A DNA stretch of 64,000 bases from JAXGPL01 sp040766985 (GCA_040766985.1 JAXGPL010000007.1:62001-126000); one strand, 5' to 3'. Positions 34,580 to 44,275 are shown, numbered from the stretch's first letter. Notes: a model not told the origin generated them from the letters alone. Program-made: numbers and translations.

Positions 34580-35361
34580 GACGTCTTCCCCCCCCACGAG
34601 CACTCGCCGGACTCCGCAGCGCAATCGCACTCCTCAAACGGGAGCAGGTCGGCGCCCTTGACCGAATCGACGAGTTCGAAAAGGGCCTTGGCCCCGGAGT
34701 CGTCGATCGCAACGTGATAGGTCGTGACCGAGTAACCGTCCACGCTCGCCCCCCTGCCCACGATGGCCGCGTCGCCGCCCGTCAGGACCCGGATGGCGTC
34801 GCGCTCGTCGAAGATCAGGTCCGGCTGGTAAACCAAAAAGCGCGAACCCCAGCCGAGCGAACTGTCCGGGTAGCCGGATGGACGCAGGGACCCCTCGGGC
34901 ACGAGCTTTTCGGCCAGCATCGGCGCAACAACGCGGGCGGTGCAGCCGGTTGGCTGGCCCGTCTCATTGAGCCCGGGAAAGATGCGGCCCATGGTGCCAA
35001 ATCCCTGTTGATGCCCAAGCAAGACGCCGACGTTGCGGCCGTCGTACGCATTGCCGCTTTTGACGATGAGATCCTCGCTCCCGAGTTCTGCGACGTCAAA
35101 TGCCTTGTAGGTCCACGTGTCGCCGGTGACTAGCGCCTCGGCAGCGGGCTTGCGGTTAACGCAGACGCCTTTGGAGTGCGTGACGCCGGCGGCGAAGGAC
35201 TCCCACGGGAAGTCGGGCCACCTGGCGACCATGAGCGCGGCGCAGGTCGAGGACCGGCAAACGATCACCCGCCGGGCCTCACGGACGGCCTGCCAGCGCC
35301 AGAAACCGGCAGCCAGCAGTTCGCGCGCCTCGGCTGAGTTGAGGCTGAATTGGACCAACAT
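34564..35361 (-). CDS. Unidentified protein encoded between gpmI and eno
   Basis: 265 residues, no family recognised by eye. It reads as a compact soluble protein with several notable parts: VIVCRSSTCAALMVARWPDF near the N terminus, HSKGVCVNRKPAAEAL, a Gly-rich DGRNVGVLLGHQQGFGT and a C-terminal cysteine cluster (EECDCAAESGECSW). No signal peptide or membrane helix. The open frame has no break, the codon use matches its neighbours, and it overlaps the gpmI stop and the eno start, so it is a real operon member. A role linked to lower glycolysis is only inferred from position. Confidence 0.75.
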   Translation of the reverse strand: MLVQFSLNSAEARELLAAGFWRWQAVREARRVIVCRSSTCAALMVARWPDFPWESFAAGVTHSKGVCVNRKPAAEALVTGDTWTYKAFDVAELGSEDLIVKSGNAYDGRNVGVLLGHQQGFGTMGRIFPGLNETGQPTGCTARVVAPMLAEKLVPEGSLRPSGYPDSSLGWGSRFLVYQPDLIFDERDAIRVLTGGDAAIVGRGASVDGYSVTTYHVAIDDSGAKALFELVDSVKGADLLPFEECDCAAESGECSWGGKTSWAKS

Positions 35362-37030
35362 CAGGATCCCTCCTCCGTAGGATGGACGATCAAGCTCCGG
35401 CCGGTCATCTCGGGCGGCGCTGCAAGCCCCATCAACTCAAGCAAGGTCGGCGCCACGTCCGCCAGGATGCCTGGCCGCAAGGCCGTGCCCGGGCGCAATC
35501 CCGGGGCGAGCAGTATCGCCGGCACCGGATTGTGCGTATGCGCCGTGTGGGCGCAGGCCTTGTCCCTATCGTACATCTCTTCCGCATTGCCGTGGTCGGA
35601 AACGATCAGCACCGCGCCGCCGCGGGTGGTCGTGGCCCCGACTACAGCAGCAAGATGTGCATCCACCGCTTCCACCGCCCTGACGGCCGCGTCGAAGTCG
35701 CCGGTGTGCCCGACCATGTCGCCGTTGGCGTAGTTCATGACGATCGCGTCGTAGGCCCCGGAATCGATCGCCGCCATGGCCTTCTGTGTGACTTCGGGGG
35801 CGGACATCTCCGGCTGAAGATCGTAGGTCGCCACTTGCGGCGAAGGCACCAGGATGCGATCCTCGCCGCAAAACGGCTCCGCGCGGCCACCAGAGAAGAA
35901 GAAGGTGACGTGGGCGTACTTTTCGGTTTCGGCCAGACGCAACTGCCTCAACCCCGCATTGGAAACCACTTCGCCGAACGTCCCGGTCAGGATCAGCGGC
36001 GGAAACGCGGCCGGAACGGCGAGGGCTTGGTCATACCGCGTCAAAGTGGCGAAATCCACAGCGGGCCGGTCGGGGGGAAGGCCGAGGGCGGTAGCTTCGG
36101 TTGCCGAGGTCGCAAAGGCCCTGGTCAACTGCCGAGCCCGGTCGGCGCGGAAGTTGAAGAAGAAGACCCCGTCACCATCGCGTACCGGCTCGGCTCCGGC
36201 AATCCGGACCGGTGAGACGAATTCGTCGGATTCGCCGCGCCCGTAGGCCTGCGCCAGGGCTTCACGCCAGCCGGAGGCGGTGGCCACTGCTTCGACCGGG
36301 CTGCCATCGTGCGGAACGCAAGGCCCGTACGCTCCCACCGCTTATCACGGTCCATGGCGTAATACCGGCCCATTAGCGTGGCCAGACGGTACGCAGGTTG
36401 AGGTCCCTCCGCCGCCCGCTCCAGCCGCCGGCCGATCAGGCGGAGTCTGTCGTCAAGGGCCTCAAGGTACTGCCTGGCAGACCTCGGCGGCACATCGCGC
36501 CCGTCGAGGAATGCGTGGACGGCGACCGATTTCACGCCGGCCCCGGCCGCCGCGTCGAGCAGGGCGAACAGGTGGCCGATGTGGCTGTGCACCCCGCCGT
36601 CCGACAGGAGGCCCATCAAGTGCAGCGTCGCACCCCGGCAGGCGACCGAGCCGAACAGCTCGCGGATCGCGGGGGCCTTGCCGATGGTGCCGTCGCGCAC
36701 CGCGCGGTCAATGCGAACGAGGTCTTGATACACGATGCGCCCGGCTCCAAGGTTGAGATGCCCGACGTTGGAGTCGCCCATCTGCCCCGGATTGAGCCCG
36801 ACGTCCTCTCCGGAGGCGCTGAGCAGAGTGTGGGGCCATTGGGCCTCCCACCGGGCCAGGTTTGGGGTCCGGGCCTGTCCGATGGCGTCATAGCCCTGAG
36901 CGCTCCGCTCCGCCCTGCCCCACCCGTCCAGGACAATCAGAACCACGGGCCGGTAGCCGGGCGCCGTGGTGCAACCCGCCGGCTGAGCCCGGCGAGACAG
37001 TTCGCGAGCAGCAGGCCTGCCGCCCGTCAT
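35361..37030 (-). CDS. gpmI: 2,3-bisphosphoglycerate-independent phosphoglycerate mutase (one frame break)
   Basis: Interconverts 3- and 2-phosphoglycerate using two manganese ions. Signatures: VVLIVLDGWG, GQMGDSNVGHLNLGAGR with the phosphorylated Ser, LLSDGGVHSHIGHL, FLDGRDVPP, and in the second part FNFRADRARQLTRAF, NYANGDMVGHTGD and VSDHGNAEEM. The frame breaks near 36315 just after DRDKRWERT. About 556 residues across the break, slightly longer than the usual 510 because of a 23-residue N-terminal extension that may not be translated. Overlaps tpiA by 4 bases (ATGA). Confidence 0.95.
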
Positions 37031-37827
37031 TGCCGCCGGGCCCTCAGGCCTGCGATCGCCAGCGCCGCAAAACCTGCCCCATCAAGGCTTGCACCACCGA
37101 CCAGCACGCCGTCGACCGCCGGCTCCGCCATGAATTCCGCGACGTTACCGGTCTTAACGCTGCCGCCGTACAGGACGCGAACGCCTTGGCTGACACCGGC
37201 CGGCAGCTCGGCACGGATCGTATCGGCCGCTTCCGAAGCGTCCTTGGCGCTGGCCGCAAGGCCGGTGCCGATTGCCCAGACCGGCTCGTACGCGAACACC
37301 AGCCTGCCGGTCACCGCCCCGTCGAGCCCCTTGATGGCGCCACGGACCTGCCTTGACAGGACCTCCCCCGTCCTGCCCCCTTCGCGCTCGGCCTGGCTCT
37401 CGCCGACGCAAACAATCGGCAAGAGGCCGCTTTGGAGGGCTGCTGCGGTCTTCCGGGCGACGGATTCGTCGGTTTCCGCGAAGAAGGCGCGCCGCTCCGA
37501 ATGGCCGATAATCACCGCCCGGCAGCCGGCGTCGACGAGCATCATCCCGGAAACCTCGCCGGTGAACGCTCCCTGCGCCTCCCAGTGAAGATCCTGAGCG
37601 CCCAGCATCACCAGTCCGTCTCCTGCGAGCGCCGCCCTGACGGCGCCGAGCGCCGTAAACGGCGGGCAGATCAGGACCCGCCCTGGGCAAATCTCGCCAG
37701 GCGCGGCACGGAGCCCGCCGAGCAGGGCGCGCGCCGTGTCCGCCGCCTCGCCGATGGTCTTGTACATCTTCCAGTTGCCTGCGACGAGAGGGGTGCGCGC
37801 CGCTGGCTTGGTGGATCCGGCGGTCAT
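37027..37827 (-). CDS. tpiA: Triosephosphate isomerase
   Basis: Interconverts dihydroxyacetone phosphate and glyceraldehyde 3-phosphate. 266 residues with VAGNWKMYK, catalytic His in VIIGHSERR, catalytic Glu in VFAYEPVWAIGTG, and the phosphate-binding LYGGSVKTGN and GVLVGGASL. An N-terminal extension of about 12 residues precedes the usual start. Intact frame. About 77 bases separate it from pgk. Confidence 0.97.
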   Translation of the reverse strand: MTAGSTKPAARTPLVAGNWKMYKTIGEAADTARALLGGLRAAPGEICPGRVLICPPFTALGAVRAALAGDGLVMLGAQDLHWEAQGAFTGEVSGMMLVDAGCRAVIIGHSERRAFFAETDESVARKTAAALQSGLLPIVCVGESQAEREGGRTGEVLSRQVRGAIKGLDGAVTGRLVFAYEPVWAIGTGLAASAKDASEAADTIRAELPAGVSQGVRVLYGGSVKTGNVAEFMAEPAVDGVLVGGASLDGAGFAALAIAGLRARRQ

Positions 37828-37904
37828 TGGACATTCACTCCCGCACTAAAGAGCTGCGGGCCCATCCGGGCCCGGCAGCCACGAAGTTGTCACCCTGCAC
37901 CTGG

Positions 37905-39110
37905 CTATCTGGGCAAAAGGCACTCGACGCCCGGCAGCGGTTTGCCCTCCAGCAGTTCAAGCGTCGCGCCTCCGCCTGTGGACAGGTGCGTGACGCGGTC
38001 CGCAAGCCCCGCGGCGTTCACCGCGGCCAGCGAATCGCCGCCGGCCGCGATGGTGGTCGCTCCAAGTCCGGTTGCCGCTGCGACGGCGTGTGCCACTCCG
38101 ATCGTGCCTTTGGCAAATGCGGGCAACTCGTACACGCCCACGGGCCCGTTCCAGAACACGGTCCCTGCGCGCCCGGCCGCCGCAGCGATCAGCTCGACCG
38201 TCGCCGGGCCGATGTCGAATGCGGCCATGTCGGGCGGGATCGCATCGACGGACACCGTCCGGTTGGCGATTCCCGGCTTCATGTCGGCGGCGATGACGCG
38301 GTCGACGGGCAGGACGACCTCCACGCCGGCCACGGCCGCCTGCTTGAGCAATCTTGCGGCGTCCGGAATACGGTCCCGCTCGACCAGCGACCGGCCAAGC
38401 TCATAGCCCTTGGCGCCGAGAAAAGCGTTTGCCATCCCCCCGCCCAGGGCGATGATGTCGCATTTGCCGAGGAGCGATTCGATAACGGCGAACTTGTCCG
38501 AGATCTTGGCCCCGGCGAGGATCACCAGGAACGGGCGCCGGGGGCTGGCGAGCAGGCCGCCGAGCATCTCAAGCTCGCGTTCCATGAGCAGTCCCGCCAC
38601 CGCCGGCAGGTGTGCCGCAACGCCCGATGTGGAAGCATGAGCGCGATGTGCTGCGCCGAACGCATCGTTGACGTACAGCTCGCCGTGCCTCGCCAGCCGG
38701 GCGGCCATCGCCGGATCGCATGCTTCGTCGCCGGGGTCGAACCGCACGTTCTCGAGCAGAGCGACCTCGCCTGGCCCAAGCCGGGAGGTTGCCGCGACCG
38801 CGGCGTCGCCCGTGCACTCCGGGACGAACTGCACCGGCCGCCCGAGCAGCTGAGAGAGGGAACGAGCTACCGGGCTGAGGGACATCGCCGGATTGGGCTT
38901 GCCCTTCGGCCTTCCCAGATGGGACATCAAGACGACCGAAGCCCCTCGCTCGATCAGGTAATCGACCGTAGCAAGGGCGGCTTCGATCCGGGTGGCGTCG
39001 ACGACCCGCCCGCCGTCGAGAGGCACGTTGAAGTCCACCCTAACCAAAACCCGCTTGCCCTTGACCTCGACATCCCTGACCGTCTTGCGGTCGAAACCAG
39101 TCCGGGCCAT
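37905..39110 (-). CDS. pgk: Phosphoglycerate kinase
   Basis: Makes ATP from 1,3-bisphosphoglycerate. 401 residues, intact: RVLVRVDFNVPLDGG, the HLGRPKGK loop, FLVILAGAKISDKFAVI, GPVGVYELPAFAKGT, AAGGDSLAAVN and the C-terminal THLSTGGGATLELLEG. The start lies 9 bases after the gap stop. This is the full-length form and not a pgk-tpi fusion. Confidence 0.97.
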   Translation of the reverse strand: MARTGFDRKTVRDVEVKGKRVLVRVDFNVPLDGGRVVDATRIEAALATVDYLIERGASVVLMSHLGRPKGKPNPAMSLSPVARSLSQLLGRPVQFVPECTGDAAVAATSRLGPGEVALLENVRFDPGDEACDPAMAARLARHGELYVNDAFGAAHRAHASTSGVAAHLPAVAGLLMERELEMLGGLLASPRRPFLVILAGAKISDKFAVIESLLGKCDIIALGGGMANAFLGAKGYELGRSLVERDRIPDAARLLKQAAVAGVEVVLPVDRVIAADMKPGIANRTVSVDAIPPDMAAFDIGPATVELIAAAAGRAGTVFWNGPVGVYELPAFAKGTIGVAHAVAAATGLGATTIAAGGDSLAAVNAAGLADRVTHLSTGGGATLELLEGKPLPGVECLLPR

Positions 39111-39119
39111 GGCTCCAGC

Positions 39120-40118
39120 CTATAGCCCCTTCGCTGCGATCATCTTGCAAAGGTCGACGAGCCGCATGCTGTATCCCCACTCGTTGTCGTACCAGGCCAC
39201 GACCTTGAGCAGGTTGCCAACGGCTTTGGTTTCCGGGCCGTCGACGATCGCGGAATGGGGGTTGCCCTTATAGTCCGATGAGACGAGTTTTGCGTCCGTA
39301 TAGTCCAGGACTCCCTTCAGCGCGCCCGCCGCAGCAGCCTTGAACGCCTCGTTGGCGGCCCTGGGCTCGACCGGCTGAGGAGTCTGCACCACCAGGTCGA
39401 TGCACGAGACCGTCGAGACCGGCACGCGGAACGCCGTGCCGTTGAGCTTGCCCTTAAGTGAAGGGAGCACGGCTCCGATGGCCGACGCCGCCCCCGTCGA
39501 GGTCGGGACGATATTGATCGCGGCGCTGCGCGCCCTGCGGATGTCGCCGTGGGGCAGGTCCAGGATGACCTGGTCATTTGTATAGGCATGAACTGTGCTC
39601 ACCAACCCGTAAACAATACCGAACGCCTCGTCGAGCACTTTGGCGACTGGGGCAAGGCAGTTGGTCGTGCAGGAAGCGTTGCTCAGGATCTGGTGCTTTG
39701 AGGGATCGTAAAGGTGATCGTTGACGCCGATCACGCAGGTGAGACCGTCTCCCTTGAGCGGAGCCGCGACCACGACCTTCTTAGCGCCGCCGGCCTTGAT
39801 GTGTTTCTCAGCAGCCTCCCGGTCACGGAAGCGCCCGGTGGACTCGACGACCACGTCGACGCCGGATTCGGCCCCAACGGCTAGCGGGGTCCCGCTCCGC
39901 GAAGAGCTTGATCTCTGCCGTCGACGGCGATCGCTCCTCACCGGCTTCGACCCGCGCATCAAGTGTCCCGTAGTTGGAGTCGTACTTGAGCAGGTGGGCA
40001 GGGTCTTGGCGTCCCACAAGTCGTTGACGGCCACCACTTCGAGTCCTTGCGCAAGCGCGCAACGAAGGAACCTGCGTCCGATACTGCCGAAGCCGTTGAT
40101 CCCGATCTTGACCGACAT
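39120..40118 (-). CDS. gap: Glyceraldehyde-3-phosphate dehydrogenase, type I (two compensating frame breaks)
   Basis: 332 residues. NAD-binding motif INGFGSIGRRFLRCA, catalytic Cys in NASCTTNCLAP, THAYT-type STVHAYTNDQVI, and the C-terminal ending AWYDNEWGYSMRLVDL. Between about 39995 and 39895 the frame is shifted and then restored; in that interval the other frame gives LLKYDSNYGTLDARVEA, the expected family sequence, so two indels cancel each other. Start ATG has AAGGAGGAG upstream. Follows rpoN by 17 bases. Confidence 0.96.
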   Translation of the reverse strand: MSVKIGINGFGSIGRRFLRCALAQGLEVVAVNDLWDAKTLPTCSSTTPTTGHLMRGSKPVRSDRRRRQRSSSSRSGTPLAVGAESGVDVVVESTGRFRDREAAEKHIKAGGAKKVVVAAPLKGDGLTCVIGVNDHLYDPSKHQILSNASCTTNCLAPVAKVLDEAFGIVYGLVSTVHAYTNDQVILDLPHGDIRRARSAAINIVPTSTGAASAIGAVLPSLKGKLNGTAFRVPVSTVSCIDLVVQTPQPVEPRAANEAFKAAAAGALKGVLDYTDAKLVSSDYKGNPHSAIVDGPETKAVGNLLKVVAWYDNEWGYSMRLVDLCKMIAAKGL

Positions 40119-40135
40119 GATACTCCTCCTTCGAC

Positions 40136-41587
40136 TTAGCGCCCCTCAAGGCGCCGCCGTTGTGCCGACGAAGGCACCCCGAGCTCACGGCGATACTTAG
40201 TGACCGTGCGCCTGGAAAGGGTCGCCCCACGCCGGCGTAGCAGTTCAACCAGCCGTTGGTCGCTATGCGGCGCCAACGGGTCTTCCGCCTCGATCAATTC
40301 CTTTATAACCTGCTTGACACTAGCCGAGGAAACCGTATTCTCCCCCACGGCCGATGCCACGCCGCTGGTGAAGAAAAACCGCAGCTCAAAGGCCCCTCTG
40401 GGGGTCTGCATGTATTTGTTTGCCACCGCCCGGCTGACGGTCGACTCGTGGACGCCGATTGCCGAGGCAACGTCCTTGAGCGTCATCGGACGAAGGTACC
40501 GGATCCCCCTCGCCAGGAACTCCGCCTGCCGCTCGACGATACACTCGGCGACCCGCCAGACCGTCGAACGGCGCTGTTCAACGCAGCGCAGCAGCCACAT
40601 TGCCGAGCGGAGCCGTTCGCTTAGGAAGGCAGCGACATCTGCCCCCAGCCCCTCGGGGCGGCCGGCCAGACTGCGATAGTAGGCGTTTATGCCCAGGCGG
40701 GGGGCGGCCGCGTCGTTGACCAACACCACGTAGCCGTTCCCAACACGTTCAACTACGACATCCGGGACGATATACCTCGTCTCCCCGCCCCCGGCGAACG
40801 ATGCTCCCGGGCGGGGGTTGAGGTTGCGGATCGCATCGAGCGCGCCCTGTAACCGGTCCATGGTCTGGCCCGTCGCCTGCCCAAGATGCCGGTACCGGCC
40901 GGCCGCGATGTCGTCGAGGTGCCCGGAAACCAGCTTGATTGCGAGCGCAGGCGGCGGATCCTGCAACTTGAGTTGCAGTAGGAGGCACTCGCGCAAGTCA
41001 CGCGCCCCAACCCCCGGCGGGTCCATTGCCTGGACGATCTCCAGGCCGCGCCGGAGGTCGCTAACCCCGAGCCCCGCGTGCCCGGTCAGTTGGTCCAGTG
41101 GAATCCGCAGGTAACCATCGTGGTCGAGGGCATCGATGACGGCCCGCGCGGCACGAACACCAACTCCATCGACGAGGTCCGTCAGGTTGAGTTGCAGGTG
41201 AAGATGCTCGGCAAGAGAGGGGCCCGCCGCGGAGGCGGCCTCGATGGGGTCGGGGAGGTCCACTGCGGCCGGTCGGGACACCGGCAGTCCAAGGTCGCTC
41301 GAATCGGCGAAGTACTCCAGCCAGCGCTCGAGGTCGTCGGGGGCCGGTCCGTCTGTTGCGCCGCCGTCCGGCTGGTCGGCCGCGGCTCCGGCAACGTCGA
41401 GCTCTGGGGGATCGGGTGCGTCGTACTCGAGGTCGGTTTCAAGGAGCGGATTCTCGAGGGCTTGGGCCTCCAAGTACTCCCCTAACTCGATGGCGCCCAA
41501 CTGCAAGATCTCAACGGCCTGGCGCAGTTGAGGGGTCATGACCAAGCGCTGGCTTTGGCGTAGTGAGAGTTGCTGGTCAAGACGCAT
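40136..41587 (-). CDS. rpoN: RNA polymerase sigma-54 factor
   Basis: Sigma factor for activator-dependent promoters. Region I is Gln/Leu-rich (SQRLVMTPQLRQAVEILQL), the core-binding domain is complete (DALDHDGYLRIPL, MDPPGVGARDLRECLLLQL), the HTH is MTLKDVASAIGVHESTVSRA and the RpoN box reads RRTVTKYRRELGVPSS. 483 residues, intact. It is the first gene of the glycolytic series, with no cggR/gapR-type repressor between it and gap. Confidence 0.96.
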   Translation of the reverse strand: MRLDQQLSLRQSQRLVMTPQLRQAVEILQLGAIELGEYLEAQALENPLLETDLEYDAPDPPELDVAGAAADQPDGGATDGPAPDDLERWLEYFADSSDLGLPVSRPAAVDLPDPIEAASAAGPSLAEHLHLQLNLTDLVDGVGVRAARAVIDALDHDGYLRIPLDQLTGHAGLGVSDLRRGLEIVQAMDPPGVGARDLRECLLLQLKLQDPPPALAIKLVSGHLDDIAAGRYRHLGQATGQTMDRLQGALDAIRNLNPRPGASFAGGGETRYIVPDVVVERVGNGYVVLVNDAAAPRLGINAYYRSLAGRPEGLGADVAAFLSERLRSAMWLLRCVEQRRSTVWRVAECIVERQAEFLARGIRYLRPMTLKDVASAIGVHESTVSRAVANKYMQTPRGAFELRFFFTSGVASAVGENTVSSASVKQVIKELIEAEDPLAPHSDQRLVELLRRRGATLSRRTVTKYRRELGVPSSAQRRRLEGR

Positions 41588-41675
41588 CGAGTGTCACTGT
41601 GTCCCTTCCGGGCGGCCCTCGCCCTAGTGGCCTATCCGCCGGCGAATTCCGACGCCCCGTTAATCACCTATGCTG

Positions 41676-42635
41676 CTAGGGCTCCGCTTGCGCTACCGGA
41701 TGCCCGACCAACATCGCCCTGGCGTGCACGTTGACTCCGAGGAGGTTGAGCCCCGTCGTATACTCCAGAACCTTACGCACATGCAACTGCGCCGTCCGAC
41801 ACACGTCCACGACCTGGGCCCCGAGCCACAGCGCGATGTCGAGGTTGATCGTGGTGCCCTCCGGCTGAGAGTCCACCCGGGCCTTGAGGGGGCGGGCGAC
41901 GCCTTCGACTTCGCGTGCCGCACGCAGAGCGATGCTCATCACCACGACATCGTGGATATAAAACCTGCCCAATTCGCTCCAGGTTGGGCGGACGACGGAC
42001 TTCTCGATGATCAACCCGGCGCGGCCGTCGCCTTTGGGGCGCAGGAAGAACCGCAAGGGGTCAAACAGGTATCCCGAAAAAGTCTTGCGGACCTCGAGGG
42101 TCGGCGCGGGGATGACGTGTTTGCCCTGCTCACGGCGGATCCTCCGCGCGCGCCAGATATCTCTGGTGCTCGCGACGTCCTCGATCCGGATGACCCGCTG
42201 CGGCGGGCGCAGGCCGAGCGCCACGCAGATGCGGCCGATCATGTCGAGCGACGTCCCCAGGATCAAGACCCGCTGTGGGGTTTCCCGCTGGAGGGCCTCC
42301 CTGGCTTCTGCGGCGTGCTCGGAGTCGGCAAAGATCGCCCGTTTGATCGCGCCGACTCGATTGGCCTCGGCCTTGGCCGATTTGCCGGCCAGGATTTTGC
42401 CCTCCCTGATCAAGAGGCCGTCGTCGACAATCAGCTCGACATCATGCTCGTGAGCAACGTGCGAGGCGTGGTAGCTCTTGCCCGTGCCGCTGCCTCCGAC
42501 AAGGGCGATCACATCCGGCTGCGGGGCATCGTGCTCGGAAACCGGTTCCACCCTGCTGCCACCGCGATGGCCCCGTGCTTCGCCCGGACCGTCCAGGTCG
42601 TTTAGCTCGCGGGCCTGCTCGACCGATTCAACCAC
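41676..42635 (-). CDS. P-loop ATPase-like protein fused to an Asp23/Gls24 domain
   Basis: About 319 residues. The N-terminal half has a Walker A motif (IALVGGSGTGKSYHAS) and resembles small nucleotide kinases, with HDVELIVDDGLLI and LILGTSLDMIGRI. The C-terminal half (about residues 205-310) reads as an Asp23/Gls24 (DUF322) domain: FYIHDVVVMSIALRAAREVEGVA, followed by LDIALWLGAQVVDVCRTAQ and VNVHARAM. Asp23 proteins are cell-envelope or stress-linked. The GTG at 42635 has GGGAGGGG five bases upstream and is preferred over the longer frame to 42701. It lies between the aminotransferase and rpoN; its partner is unknown. Confidence 0.75.
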   Translation of the reverse strand: MVESVEQARELNDLDGPGEARGHRGGSRVEPVSEHDAPQPDVIALVGGSGTGKSYHASHVAHEHDVELIVDDGLLIREGKILAGKSAKAEANRVGAIKRAIFADSEHAAEAREALQRETPQRVLILGTSLDMIGRICVALGLRPPQRVIRIEDVASTRDIWRARRIRREQGKHVIPAPTLEVRKTFSGYLFDPLRFFLRPKGDGRAGLIIEKSVVRPTWSELGRFYIHDVVVMSIALRAAREVEGVARPLKARVDSQPEGTTINLDIALWLGAQVVDVCRTAQLHVRKVLEYTTGLNLLGVNVHARAMLVGHPVAQAEP

Positions 42636-42716
42636 CGGTGCCCCTCCCTTCCGGTCGTATCTTCTGGGCCGGGAAGTCAAGTTCCCCGAGCTCCCAAGCA
42701 AAGGCTGTGCCAGTGC

Positions 42717-44075
42717 TCACGCAAAGGCATGCAAGAGCGCATCTTCCCAGATATCCATAGCTGTCTCCAATTGCCGGTCGGTGATGACCAGAGGCGGAAG
42801 CGCGCGTACGCAGTTATCCAGAATCCCTGCCTTGAGGATAATCAGTCCGTGCTCGTAGCAGTATCTGATGACCGCAGACGCCTCGGCGGCGGCTGGCTCC
42901 TTGGCGGGGCCCGAGGCCGGCTTGACCAACTCGACCGCCCGCATCGCCCCCAGGCCGCGCACGTCGCCGATGCCCGGCAACCGCTTGGCAAGCCTGTGCA
43001 GGCGGGTTGCGATGACCTCACCGATCTGCGCCGCGCGCTCGGGAAGCTGTTCCCGCTCCATGACGTCCAGAACGGCAAGGGCCGCGGCGCATGCTACCGG
43101 GTTGCCGCCGTACGTGCCGCCGAGCCCGCCGACGTGCACCGAATCCATGATCTCCTGCCGCCCGACAACCCCTGACAGCGGCAGCCCCGCCGCCAGCGAC
43201 TTGGCGAGCAGGATCATGTCGGGCGCGACACCGTGGTGCTCACAAGCGAAGAGCTTGCCCGTCCTGCCGAAACCCGTCTGGATCTCGTCCACAATCAAAA
43301 CGATGCCGTGTCGCGCGCAGATCTCCTGCAGCCCCGCGAGGTAGCCCTCGGGCAGGGGGATGAACCCGCCCTCACCCTGCACCGGCTCGACGATCATTGC
43401 GGCAACCTGGTCCGAACCGATATCGACCGAAATGGAGCGTTCGACCTGTTTGAGGCAAGCAAGCTCGCAGTCCGGCGCCCCGTGGCCGTGGGGACAACGG
43501 TAGCAGTATGGACTCGGCACACGGTAGACTTCGGGGGCGAACGGACCGAAGCCAAGCTTGTATGGATTGACCTTGCTCGTCAGCGACATGCCGAGGAGGG
43601 TGCGCCCGTGGAAGGCGTTCTCGAACGTGATTAGCGCCGTCCTCCCGGTGTACTTGCGGGCGATCTTGACGGCGTTCTCCACCGCTTCGGCGCCGGAGTT
43701 GAGCAAAATGGCCTTCTTGCCGAATTCCCCCGGCGTGACCTCGACGAGCCGCCGGCACAACTGGACGTACGGTTCGTTGAGGATCACGTGCGTGCAAGTG
43801 TGCAGAAATCGCCCGGCCTGGGCCGTCACGGCTGCAGTCACAGCGGGATGGGTGCTGCCCACGTTTAGAACACCGATGCCACCGGCGAAGTCGATGAAGG
43901 TGTTGCCGTCGATATCCTCGACCATTGCCCCGCGAGCCCGCATCGCGACGGACGGCACGGTCAGAGAGACTCCTTTGGCAACGTACTTCTCGCGGAGCGA
44001 CAGAGCCTCGGCGGCCCGCGGGCCGGGCAGGCCACCAGTTACCCGGGGTGTGGAGAACTCATCGCGCGTAGCCAT
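42717..44075 (-). CDS. gabT: 4-aminobutyrate / class-III aminotransferase
   Basis: PLP enzyme, 452 residues. ILLNSGAEAVENAVKIARKY and TFENAFHGRTLLGMSLTSK line the cofactor pocket, DEIQTGFGRTGKLFACE holds the conserved Asp, and the Schiff-base Lys is in LAKSLAAGLPLSGVVG. The Cys-rich insert YCYRCPHGHGAPDCELAC is typical of this GABA-aminotransferase subgroup. The ATG at 44075 (MATRDE) is preferred over an upstream TTG-type start. Substrate could be GABA or a related omega-amino acid. Downstream of it (lower coordinates) is the P-loop/Asp23 gene. Confidence 0.9.
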   Translation of the reverse strand: MATRDEFSTPRVTGGLPGPRAAEALSLREKYVAKGVSLTVPSVAMRARGAMVEDIDGNTFIDFAGGIGVLNVGSTHPAVTAAVTAQAGRFLHTCTHVILNEPYVQLCRRLVEVTPGEFGKKAILLNSGAEAVENAVKIARKYTGRTALITFENAFHGRTLLGMSLTSKVNPYKLGFGPFAPEVYRVPSPYCYRCPHGHGAPDCELACLKQVERSISVDIGSDQVAAMIVEPVQGEGGFIPLPEGYLAGLQEICARHGIVLIVDEIQTGFGRTGKLFACEHHGVAPDMILLAKSLAAGLPLSGVVGRQEIMDSVHVGGLGGTYGGNPVACAAALAVLDVMEREQLPERAAQIGEVIATRLHRLAKRLPGIGDVRGLGAMRAVELVKPASGPAKEPAAAEASAVIRYCYEHGLIILKAGILDNCVRALPPLVITDRQLETAMDIWEDALLHAFA

Positions 44076-44204
44076 GGCGATTCCCCCATCGGACGGTGAT
44101 GGGTCTCTACTTCGGAGGGTCAAGGCGGCTGACCTGCTACAAAGCAAGGAAGAAGCGGGGCACGGCCGCCGCCGCTGCCCCGCACCTGCATGCTGGAGTC
44201 GGCC

Positions 44205-44238
44205 CTGACAAAGAGGGAGGACGGTGGGGCCGTCCTCC
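44205..44238 (-). terminator. Rho-independent terminator after the small spore-protein-like gene
   Basis: A perfect 9-bp stem (GGAGGACGG / CCGTCCTCC) with loop CCCCA is followed by CTCTTTGTC. It lies about 37 bases after the stop of the 44276-44512 gene and isolates it from the aminotransferase gene. Confidence 0.7.
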
Positions 44239-44275
44239 GAGGGTGACTACGGATTACGCTCGGTGAAACCGGACG

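Noticed and set aside
37827..39125. Plus-strand open frame of about 430 residues opposite pgk
   Set aside because: Typical antisense shadow in GC-rich DNA: no ribosome site, low-complexity Arg/Gly/Pro composition and no motif, while the minus strand carries a perfect pgk.
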